This document shows, one piece after another, positions 1-7,683 of a stretch of DNA of 64,000 nucleotides. How positions within the stretch are numbered: the first letter of the stretch is position 1; each line of letters begins with the position of its first letter. Where the stretch lies: NCBI RefSeq assembly GCF_001425685.1, contig NZ_LMCY01000033.1, positions 116,221 to 180,220 on the forward strand. Reading direction: 5' to 3'. The notes under the pieces are model-generated. The model was not told the DNA's origin. It saw only the letters and a program-made list of their open reading frames with translations, and made no database searches. Source of the DNA: Massilia sp. Root335. Its GTDB lineage: Bacteria > Pseudomonadota > Gammaproteobacteria > Burkholderiales > Burkholderiaceae_D. The position numbers were made by a program, and so were the translations under genes.

Positions 1-69
1 AGTGGCATCCCGAATGAGGAAGTCTTAATTTTTCTCAACATTTTCGGGTGTTCTGGTAGATTAGGGCCC

Positions 70-3000
70 GTGTCCTGGAAATCCGAAATCATGCAGCCCG
101 TGAGCCGAGGGCCACGTCCGCCGGCGTACGCGCTGGCGTTGCTGCGCATGGTCTGCGGCGTCGTGCTGGCGTGCCTGTGTTCGGCGGCGCTGGCCAGCGG
201 GCCGCGCAGCCTGCGCTTCGAGCGCGTCGGCCTGGAAGAAGGGCTGTCGCAGGAATCCGTGCTCGCGATCCTGCAGGACCGCGACGGCTTCATGTGGTTC
301 GGCACCCAGGCCGGCCTGAACCGCTTCGACGGTTACCGCAACCAGATCTTCCGCAACGATCCCAATGACCCGTCCAGCCTGGCCGACAATTTCGTCCAGG
401 CCGCGTACGAGGATGGCCAGGGCCGTCTGTGGTTCGGTACCCGCGGCGGCCTCGTGCGGTTCGATCCCGCGACCCGGAAATTCGTGCGCCTGCCGTTCCT
501 CGCCGGCAGCGAGCGCACCGCGCGCAACAGCGCCGTCACGGCGATCATCGGCGATGGCGCCAGCGGCCTGTGGGTCGGCACCGGCGACGGCCTCGTGCAC
601 GTCGATCCCGCCACCGGGCGCTTCCACCCGCTGCGCCACGACGGCGCCGACGCCGGCAGCCTGCGCGACGACCGCGTCACGGCGCTCGCCCTCGACCCCC
701 GCGGCGGCCTGTGGATCGGCACCGGCGTCGGCCTCGACCACCTGGCGGCAGGCGCCGTCCGCTTCGACCATTTCGACATCGACGCCGCCGGCGGCAGCAA
801 GCGCAACGCCGTGGTCGCGTTGTCGATGGGGCCGCGCGATACGCTCTGGATCGGCACCGACGCCGGCCTGGACGCATGGCGCATCGGCCAGGGGCCGCCG
901 CAGCGCCACCACGTCGGCGCCGACGAAGGCATGAACGACGGCCGCGTGCGCACCCTCTATCACGACCAGGGCAGCAACCTCTGGGTGGGCACGGAACTCG
1001 ACGGCCTCAAATGGCGCGACCCGACGAGCGGACGCTTCGTCGCCTACACCAGCCAGCCGCTCGACCGCCACACGCTGTCGGACAACCAGATCACGTCGAT
1101 CTGGGTCGACCGCACGGGCACGCTGTGGGCCGGCACGATGTTCGGCGGCGTCAATCGCGCGGACCTGGCCAGCGGCGGCTTTTCCCGCTTCTCGATGCTG
1201 CAGGGCCAGGTGGACGACGTCAGAAGCGCGCGCAAGATCCGCAGCATCGCGATCGGCGCCGACGGCCGCCTGTGGCTGGGCACGACGGGCGGCGGCATCC
1301 TGCATCTCGACCCGGACAGCGGCCGCGCCCGCGTGCTGCGCCACGACCCGGCGAATCCGGCCAGCCTGCCGGACGACGTCGTCAACAGCGTGCTGCCGGG
1401 GCGCGGCCGGCTGTGGGTGGGCTCGCCGAGCGGCCTGTCCTGGCGCGACCCGACGACCGGCCGCTTCACGCCGATGCCGCTGGGCCGCGAGGCCGGCGCG
1501 AACTGGATCCAGTCGCTCACGCTCGATCGCGCCGGGGCGCTGTGGATCATCACCCGCGGCGGCCTGTTCATGGTGGAGCCGGACGGCCACACGCTGCACG
1601 GCTGGCGCCACGATCCGGCCGATCCGCGCAGCCTGGGCGAGAATTTCGGGTTCGACGTGCTCGAGGATCGCGCCGGGGCGATCTGGATCGGCACCGAGAA
1701 TGGCCTCGACCGCTACGACCGCGCGACCGGCACCTTCACGCACTACCGCCACGATCCGCGCGACCCGGCCAGCCTGGGCCACAACCGCATCTACTATCTG
1801 TACGAATCGGCGCGCGGCGACCTGTGGGTCGGCACGGCGGGCGGCCTGCAGCGCGTGGAGCGGGACGCCGGCGGCAAGGTGACGTTCCGCCTGTTTCCGG
1901 TCACGCCCGCGCGCGAACAGGTGCCGATCGGCGCCATCCTCGAAGACGGCAACGGCCAGATCTGGGCCAGCACGACGGTCGGCCTGACCCGCGTGGACCC
2001 GGAGACGGGGCGCTACAAGAATTACAGCGCGAAGGACGGCCTGACGGACGGCTCGTACTTCGTCGGTTCGGCGGCGCGCGGCGCCGACGGCGAACTGCAT
2101 TTCGGCGGCATCAACGGCATGACGTCGTTCCAGCCGGAGGACATCCGCGACAATCCGTTTCCGCCCACGGTGGTCATTACCGACTTCCTCGTGTTCAACC
2201 GGCCGCGCGCGCTGCCCGTCGCCGTCGACCGCCTGCACGACATCCGCCTGAGCTACCGCGACACCGTGTTCACGCTGGAATTCGCCGCGCTGCATTACGC
2301 CGACCCGCAAGCGAACCGCTACGCCTACCGGCTGCGCGGCTTCGACCGGGACTGGACCGAGACGGATGCCCGCAAGCGCTTCGCCACCTACACGAACCTC
2401 GATCCGGGCGACTACGTGTTCGAGGTGCGGGCCGCCAACAAGGACGGCGTGTGGAGCGACAAGCCGACCACGCTCGCCATCTCGATCCCGCCGCCGTTCT
2501 GGATGACGTGGTGGTTCCGCCTGTTCGCGGCGAGTGTCCTGGCCGGGTGCGCCGTCGCCCTGTACCGCCTGCGCGTGCGGGTGCTCGTGCAGCAGAAGGA
2601 GCGCCTGGAGCGCCAGGTCGGCGCGCGCACGGCGGAACTCGTGCTGCAGAAGGAGCACGCGGAGCGGCGCAAGCAGGAGGCCGAGGCGCAGAAGGAAGCG
2701 GTGGAGCAGGCGCGGCGCAACATCGCGTTGTTGTCCGACATCGGCCGCGAGCTGACGGCGAACCTGGACAGCGAAGCCATCATGGCGAATGTGTTCGGCC
2801 AGGTGCGCCAGCTGATGGACGCGCCCCTGTTCGCGATCGGCATGGCGCGCGCCGACGGGCCGCCGGACTATCCGTACGTCGTCGAGGACGGGCGCCGCGT
2901 GCCCGCGGCGGGCCGCTTCCCGGCGCGCGTGCGCGGGCTCGCCGAGTACTGCCTGGCGACCGGCGAGGAGATCCTGATCGGCGACCTGGCCCGCGATTAC

Positions 3001-4023
3001 GCCCGTTTCGCGGGCCTCGTGCGCGACGTGCTCGGGGGCGACGCGGCCGGCACGGACGGCGCAACGCTGCCGTCGCCGCGTTCCCTGCTGATCGTGCCGA
3101 TCCTCGTCGGCAGCCGCGTGCTGGGCGTGATCACGGTGCAGAGCGGCCGTCCCGGCGCCTACCAGAACGTGCAGCTGGACATGCTCAGCACCCTTGCGTC
3201 GTACGTCGGCGTCGCGCTCGACAACGCCGACGCCTACCGCCAGCTCAAGGAAACCCAGGCCCAGCTGGCGGCGCGCGAAAAACTCGCGTCGCTCGGGTCC
3301 CTCGTCGCGGGCGTCGCGCACGAATTGAATACGCCGATCGGCAACAGCCTGCTGATGGCCAGCACGCTGGAGGAAAAGACCGACGCGCTGGCCGATCGCT
3401 TCACGCGCAACGCGCTGAAGAAATCGGACCTGGAAACGTGGATCGCGGCGGCGCGCGAAGCGGCAAGCCTCATCGTGCGCAGCCTGAACGCGGCGGCGGA
3501 CCTCGTGAACAGTTTCAAGCAGGTGTCGGTGGACCAGGCCAGCACGCAGCGGCGCCGCTTCGACCTCGGCCAGGCCTGCCACGAGATCGCGGCGACGATG
3601 ATGAACCAGGTGCGCCGCGCCGGCCACACGCTCGAGCTGCGCGTCCCGCCGGGGATCGCGATGGACAGCTATCCCGGGCCGTTCGGCCAGGTCGTCATCA
3701 ACTTCATCAACAACGCGCTGCTGCACGGGTTCGACGCGCCGGGCGGCCGCATGCTGCTCGAAGCGAAGGCGCTGGACGGCGAGCGCGTACGCATCGAGTT
3801 CCGCGACGACGGCCGCGGCATCGCGCCGGAGCACCTGTCGCGCATCTTCGATCCGTTTTTCACCACGCGGATGGGGCAGGGCGGCACGGGCCTGGGTCTC
3901 AACATCGCCTACAACCTCGTGACGACGCTATTGCAGGGGACGATCCGGGTCGAGAGCGCGCCCGGCCAGGGTACGGCCTTCATCCTCGAGCTGCCGCTGC
4001 GCGCGGCGCCCGGCGGCGCGTAA
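70..4023 (+). CDS. Beta-propeller two-component sensor histidine kinase
   Basis: Large membrane sensor kinase, 1317 residues from a GTG at 70. An in-frame ATG at 91 (residue 8) is an equally good start. An N-terminal hydrophobic signal (about 20-42) precedes a long series of Reg_prop repeats (about 50-650), seen as recurring LWIGT/LWVGT and GLNRFD-type blades. A Y_Y_Y domain (about 700-790), a membrane helix (about 800-820), a coiled coil and a GAF-like domain (about 880-1040) follow. The kinase core has the phospho-acceptor His1084 in AHELNTP, an N box NFINNAL, and G boxes DDGRGI and GTGLGLNIA. The architecture suggests that a periplasmic propeller senses a ligand, often a carbohydrate in this family, and signals to a cytoplasmic kinase. 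There is no receiver or output domain and no response regulator nearby, so it is an orphan kinase here. Confidence 0.93.
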   Translation: MSWKSEIMQPVSRGPRPPAYALALLRMVCGVVLACLCSAALASGPRSLRFERVGLEEGLSQESVLAILQDRDGFMWFGTQAGLNRFDGYRNQIFRNDPNDPSSLADNFVQAAYEDGQGRLWFGTRGGLVRFDPATRKFVRLPFLAGSERTARNSAVTAIIGDGASGLWVGTGDGLVHVDPATGRFHPLRHDGADAGSLRDDRVTALALDPRGGLWIGTGVGLDHLAAGAVRFDHFDIDAAGGSKRNAVVALSMGPRDTLWIGTDAGLDAWRIGQGPPQRHHVGADEGMNDGRVRTLYHDQGSNLWVGTELDGLKWRDPTSGRFVAYTSQPLDRHTLSDNQITSIWVDRTGTLWAGTMFGGVNRADLASGGFSRFSMLQGQVDDVRSARKIRSIAIGADGRLWLGTTGGGILHLDPDSGRARVLRHDPANPASLPDDVVNSVLPGRGRLWVGSPSGLSWRDPTTGRFTPMPLGREAGANWIQSLTLDRAGALWIITRGGLFMVEPDGHTLHGWRHDPADPRSLGENFGFDVLEDRAGAIWIGTENGLDRYDRATGTFTHYRHDPRDPASLGHNRIYYLYESARGDLWVGTAGGLQRVERDAGGKVTFRLFPVTPAREQVPIGAILEDGNGQIWASTTVGLTRVDPETGRYKNYSAKDGLTDGSYFVGSAARGADGELHFGGINGMTSFQPEDIRDNPFPPTVVITDFLVFNRPRALPVAVDRLHDIRLSYRDTVFTLEFAALHYADPQANRYAYRLRGFDRDWTETDARKRFATYTNLDPGDYVFEVRAANKDGVWSDKPTTLAISIPPPFWMTWWFRLFAASVLAGCAVALYRLRVRVLVQQKERLERQVGARTAELVLQKEHAERRKQEAEAQKEAVEQARRNIALLSDIGRELTANLDSEAIMANVFGQVRQLMDAPLFAIGMARADGPPDYPYVVEDGRRVPAAGRFPARVRGLAEYCLATGEEILIGDLARDYARFAGLVRDVLGGDAAGTDGATLPSPRSLLIVPILVGSRVLGVITVQSGRPGAYQNVQLDMLSTLASYVGVALDNADAYRQLKETQAQLAAREKLASLGSLVAGVAHELNTPIGNSLLMASTLEEKTDALADRFTRNALKKSDLETWIAAAREAASLIVRSLNAAADLVNSFKQVSVDQASTQRRRFDLGQACHEIAATMMNQVRRAGHTLELRVPPGIAMDSYPGPFGQVVINFINNALLHGFDAPGGRMLLEAKALDGERVRIEFRDDGRGIAPEHLSRIFDPFFTTRMGQGGTGLGLNIAYNLVTTLLQGTIRVESAPGQGTAFILELPLRAAPGGA

Positions 4024-4031
4024 TGCGCACT

Positions 4032-4085
4032 GGGCGCGGGGCGCCCGCGCAACGTACTTGCGTTGGGTGGGCGGCCTCCGCCCAC
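4032..4085. repeat. Two GC-rich hairpins downstream of the kinase
   Basis: Two perfect short palindromes lie between the convergent ends of the kinase and the dehydrogenase. The first is GGGCGC/GCGCCC (4032-4046, 3-base loop). The second is GTGGGCGG/CCGCCCAC (4067-4085, loop CCT). The second shares the GTGGGC...GCCCAC core with the repeats near 7.5 kb and 43.5 kb. No T-run follows, so terminator function is uncertain. Confidence 0.5.
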
Positions 4086-4140
4086 GCGGACGCCGGCACC
4101 ACGCGAACGTCACGCGCGGGCACGGCGTGCGCACGCAACA

Positions 4141-5085
4141 TCAAACGACGTTGGTCGGGCTGCCGGCCGCCCACGCCTCCAGGTTGTCGACCAACATATC
4201 GGCCAAGGTCTGCATCGCCCCGGCGCTGGCCCACGCCACATGCGGCGTGAGCACGAAATTCGGCAGGCGCAGCTGCAGCAGCGGATTCTCCGGCACCGGC
4301 GGCTCCTTGCTCAGGACGTCGAATCCGGCGCCCGCGATCGTGCCGTCCGTCAGCGCCCGCGCCAGCGCCGCTTCGTCCACGAGGCCGCCGCGCGCCGTGT
4401 TGATCAGGATGGCGCTGCGCTTCATCGTGGCCAGCTCGCGCGCGCCGATCATGTGGCGGGTCTGGTCCGTCAACGGCAGGTGCAGGCTCACCACGTCCGA
4501 CGTGGCCAGCAGCTCGGCCAGCGGCAGCGGCGTGACGTCGGTGTCGGCGACCGCAGAACGCGACGCGACGGCGACCTCCATGCCGAACGCCCGCCCGATC
4601 TGCGCCACGCGGCGCCCCAGCGCGCCGTAGCCGACGATGCCGAGGCGGCTGCCGGCCAGGTCGCCGATCGGGTGGTCGAGCAGGCAGAAGCGCGTCGACC
4701 GTTCCCAGCGGCCCGCCTCGACGTCGGCCGCGTAGGCGCGCAGGTTGCGGCGCACGGCCAGGATCAGCGCGAAGCAGTGCTCGGGCACGGAGACGAGCGA
4801 GTAATTGCGGATGTTGGCGACGACGATGCCCCGTTCGCGGCAGGCGGCGAGATCGACGTTGTCGGTGCCGGTGGCGGCCACGGCGATCATCTTCAGGTCC
4901 GGCAGTTGCGCGATCGCGTCCGCGCGCAGCGGCACCTTGTTCGTGATGGCGATGGCGGCGCCGCGCAGGCGCTCCACGACGTCGGCGGCGTTCGTGGCGG
5001 GGTAGTCGCGCCAGCGGTGGTCGAAGGCGGGCTTGCGGATGTCGGCGATCAGGCTGTCGCGGTCGAGGAAGACGATGTCGTGCAT
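4141..5085 (-). CDS. D-2-hydroxyacid dehydrogenase (NAD-dependent)
   Basis: Cytoplasmic oxidoreductase of the D-isomer 2-hydroxyacid dehydrogenase family, 314 residues, a full-length size. It interconverts 2-hydroxyacids and 2-oxoacids with NAD(H). The Rossmann motif GYGALG is at 152-157. The family's catalytic triad is visible as Arg232 (NTARGG), Glu261 (SKEPP) and His282 (LTPHVAW). The sequence style is closest to glycerate/hydroxypyruvate dehydrogenases, but substrate cannot be assigned from sequence alone. The gene is convergent with the sensor kinase and is probably transcribed alone. A terminator for the next upstream leftward gene lies just before its start. Confidence 0.9.
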   Translation of the reverse strand: MHDIVFLDRDSLIADIRKPAFDHRWRDYPATNAADVVERLRGAAIAITNKVPLRADAIAQLPDLKMIAVAATGTDNVDLAACRERGIVVANIRNYSLVSVPEHCFALILAVRRNLRAYAADVEAGRWERSTRFCLLDHPIGDLAGSRLGIVGYGALGRRVAQIGRAFGMEVAVASRSAVADTDVTPLPLAELLATSDVVSLHLPLTDQTRHMIGARELATMKRSAILINTARGGLVDEAALARALTDGTIAGAGFDVLSKEPPVPENPLLQLRLPNFVLTPHVAWASAGAMQTLADMLVDNLEAWAAGSPTNVV

Positions 5086-5128
5086 GGTAGGCCCGGATGA
5101 GGAGGGACCGCCATTGTAGAACGCAGAC

Positions 5129-5156
5129 GAAAAAAAGACAGGGCGAACCCTGTCTT
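5129..5156 (-). terminator. Rho-independent terminator
   Basis: A perfect 9-bp stem (AAGACAGGG/CCCTGTCTT, loop CGAA) is followed on the minus strand by seven T residues (the A-run at 5130-5136). It lies 43 bases past the stop of the Ala/Lys-rich protein gene and fits as its terminator. Confidence 0.85.
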
Positions 5157-5198
5157 CCGAGGATGGGGGGCTTGAGCCGGTTCTGCGCCGCCGGCGGA

Positions 5199-5543
5199 TT
5201 ACTTGGCGGCGTCGGCTTTCTGGTCTGCGTGTGCCGCGGCCTTGTCGGCTGCGGCGTCCACCTTGGCTTTGGTGGCTTTCTTGTGTGCCTTGGCTTTCTT
5301 CTTCGCGGCGTCGGCCTTGGCGACGGCGACGTCGGAATTGGCTTCGGCGGCTTTTTTCTCCAGCTTCGCGTCGGCTTTCACGTCGGCCTTCTCTTCCTTG
5401 GCTTCGGCCTTGGCGGCTTTCTTGTCGGCCTTGACCTCGGCCTTGGTGGCCGGCGTCATCGTCGTGGCCGGGGTGGCCGTGGTCTGGGCGTACACCGACG
5501 TTGCGAACAGGCCTGCGATCAGGGTGGCGACGATTTTGCTCAT
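5199..5543 (-). CDS. Small exported Ala/Lys-rich protein
   Basis: A 114-residue protein. The start was chosen at 5543 because a GAAGGA ribosome site sits about 8 bases upstream and the protein then begins with a good signal peptide (about 1-19, ending VYAQ). The mature part is almost wholly Ala, Lys, Asp and Glu in repeated KADKKAAKAEAK-type stretches and should form charged helices. It resembles histone-H1-like or phasin-like low-complexity proteins only in composition. Function is unknown; an exported envelope or stress protein is plausible. It is monocistronic, with its own terminator downstream. Confidence 0.75.
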   Translation of the reverse strand: MSKIVATLIAGLFATSVYAQTTATPATTMTPATKAEVKADKKAAKAEAKEEKADVKADAKLEKKAAEANSDVAVAKADAAKKKAKAHKKATKAKVDAAADKAAAHADQKADAAK

Positions 5544-5765
5544 GGCGATGTGTCCTTCAGGGCTTGTTGAGAGAGGGATGATTCCCGTGCTACTGGGCGA
5601 GAAACGCGGCCCGTCCACGACCCGTTGACGATCCTTTACATCCGGTTACAAAGTACGTACGGCAATACGTTTGCCAGCATGCGGTTTGACACTGGAAATT
5701 ATTCCAACGATACTCTGGCGGCACTACCAGTGCACCCCAACAACATCGACACCACAGAGACGCCC

Positions 5766-7436
5766 GTGAGAACACAACACTCCCTCCGTACGACCCTGAC
5801 CGCCATCGCGCTCGCCACCGCGGCGCTGGCGGCACAGGCCGCAGACACCGTCCACATCGATCCGCAGCACCTGTCGCAGGACGTCAAGGTCCTGTCCTCC
5901 GACGCGTTCGAAGGCCGCGGCCCGAACACGGCCGGCGAGACCAAGACCGTCAACTACCTCGTCGAGCAGTTCAAGGCCGCCGGCCTGCAGCCGGGCGGCG
6001 ACCTCGTCAACGGCAAGCGCGGCTGGACCCAGGACGTGCCGCTGGGCCGCTTCGAGATCCAGGGCCCGGTCCGGATGACCGTGAACGCGGGCGGCAAGAC
6101 GCAGACCTATGCGCAAGGCAACGAAGTCGCCGTGCGCGCCGCGATGACGGGCGCGAAGACCGTCGATTTCAAGAATGCCCCGCTGGTGTTCGTCGGCTAC
6201 GGCGTGACCGCGCCGGAACGCAAATGGGACGATTTCAAGGGCCAGGACCTGAAGGGCAAGCTGGCCGTCGTGCTGATCAACGACCCGGACTTCGAGACGG
6301 GCAAGGGCGATTTCGGCGGCAAGGCCATGACCTATTACGGCCGCTGGACCTATAAATACGAGGAGATGGCACGCCGCGGCGCGCTGGGTACGCTGATCGT
6401 CCACGAGACGGCGCCGGCCTCGTACGGCTGGGCCACGGTGAAGAACTCGAACACGAACGTCCAGTACGACATCGTGCGCAAGAACCCGCTCGAGACGCAT
6501 GCGCCGGTCGAAGCCTGGATCCAGCGCGACGTTGCCGTCGACCTGTTCAAGCACGCCGGCCTGGACTTCGACAAACTCAAGAAACAGGCCCAGACCCGCG
6601 CGTTCAAGCCGGTCGAACTGAAGGGTGTGACGATGTCCGCGCACTACGCCGTCGACGCCAAGGTCATCACGTCGAAGAACGTGCTGGCGATCCGTCCGGG
6701 CAGCGAGCACGCGGACCAGGTCGTGATGTACAGCGCGCACTGGGACCACCTGGGCGTCGGCCTGCCGGACGCGAAGGGCGACAAGATCTACAACGGCGCC
6801 GTCGACAACGCCACCGGCATCGCCGCGCTGCTGGAGCTGGCGCGCGTCTACGCCAAGGCACCGGCGCCGCAACGCAGCGTCGTGTTCCTGGCGGTGACGG
6901 CGGAAGAGAAGGGCCTGCTGGGTTCGGAATACTATGCGAACAACCCGGTCTATCCGCTGGCGAAGACCGCCGGCGTGATCAATATGGATGCGCTGAGCCC
7001 GTACGGTCCGGCGCGCGACTTCACCATCTCCGGCAGCGCCAAGCTCGACCTGCTCGACCGCCTCGTCGCCAAGGCGAAGCAGAACGGCATCAGCTATGCC
7101 GCGGATCCGAAGCCGGAAGCGGGCCACTTCTTCCGCTCCGACCACTTCTCGTTCGCCAAGCACGGCGTGCCGGCGGTCTCGTTCGGTTCGGGCGAGGACT
7201 GGGAGCAGGGCGGCGTCGCGGCGGGCAAGGCGGCCGAGGAGAAATACGTGGCGGTCGCCTACCACCAGCCGGCGGACGAGTGGAGCGCGGCGTGGCCGTT
7301 CACGGGCATGGCGCGCGACCTCGGCGTCCTGTATTCGGTGGGACGCGACCTGGCGGATTCGTCGGCGTGGCCGAACTGGTCCAAGGACTCCGAGTTCCGC
7401 GCGGCGCGTGACGCGAGCGCCGCCGAACGCAAGTAA
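5766..7436 (+). CDS. Exported M28 family metallopeptidase
   Basis: Zn-dependent aminopeptidase-type hydrolase of 556 residues, starting at a GTG at 5766 behind CAGAGA. Upstream in-frame codons would place non-signal residues before an otherwise clean Sec signal peptide (about 1-25, ending AAQA). A PA-type insert (about 85-270) interrupts the fold, as in other M28 proteins. The two-zinc site is intact: His325 (SAHWDH), Asp347 (GAVDNATG), Glu380/Glu381 (TAEEKG), Asp408 (NMDAL) and His460 (SDHFSF). It probably acts in the periplasm or outside the cell on peptides. It is monocistronic, with repeats downstream. Confidence 0.93.
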   Translation: MRTQHSLRTTLTAIALATAALAAQAADTVHIDPQHLSQDVKVLSSDAFEGRGPNTAGETKTVNYLVEQFKAAGLQPGGDLVNGKRGWTQDVPLGRFEIQGPVRMTVNAGGKTQTYAQGNEVAVRAAMTGAKTVDFKNAPLVFVGYGVTAPERKWDDFKGQDLKGKLAVVLINDPDFETGKGDFGGKAMTYYGRWTYKYEEMARRGALGTLIVHETAPASYGWATVKNSNTNVQYDIVRKNPLETHAPVEAWIQRDVAVDLFKHAGLDFDKLKKQAQTRAFKPVELKGVTMSAHYAVDAKVITSKNVLAIRPGSEHADQVVMYSAHWDHLGVGLPDAKGDKIYNGAVDNATGIAALLELARVYAKAPAPQRSVVFLAVTAEEKGLLGSEYYANNPVYPLAKTAGVINMDALSPYGPARDFTISGSAKLDLLDRLVAKAKQNGISYAADPKPEAGHFFRSDHFSFAKHGVPAVSFGSGEDWEQGGVAAGKAAEEKYVAVAYHQPADEWSAAWPFTGMARDLGVLYSVGRDLADSSAWPNWSKDSEFRAARDASAAERK

Positions 7437-7445
7437 TTTGCGGCG

Positions 7446-7619
7446 AACGCGGGCTCGTGGGGCCGCCCTGCGAGCTGCGGCATCCGTAGGGTGGGCACCC
7501 CGTGCCCACGAGCGCACCACCACACGGTGAGAAACGCGGGCTCGGGGAGCCCGCCCTACGAGCTGCGGCATCCGTAGGGGGGGCACCCCGTGCCCACGAG
7601 CGCACCACCACACGGTTAA
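7446..7619. repeat. 87-bp tandem duplication with palindromic core
   Basis: Two direct copies of an 87-bp unit (7446-7532 and from 7533) are nearly identical. Each carries GGGCACCCCGTGCCC, a hairpin flanked by CATCCGTAGG and CACGAGCGCACC. The same GTGGGCAC-GTGCCCAC-type core recurs at 43.45-43.74 kb. The copies lie between the M28 peptidase and ligD and encode nothing convincing. Confidence 0.75.
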
Positions 7620-7683
7620 CTGGCGAACAGTCGCGTCCGCACCGCTTGCCTACACTGAGGCAAATAGATGCCGAGGTGATGCC

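Noticed and set aside
61-3834. Open leftward frame of 1257 codons opposite the sensor kinase
   Set aside because: It is Arg/Ala/His-rich with no domain pattern and mirrors the kinase codons. Long antisense frames are expected at this GC content. The kinase reads cleanly in the other direction.
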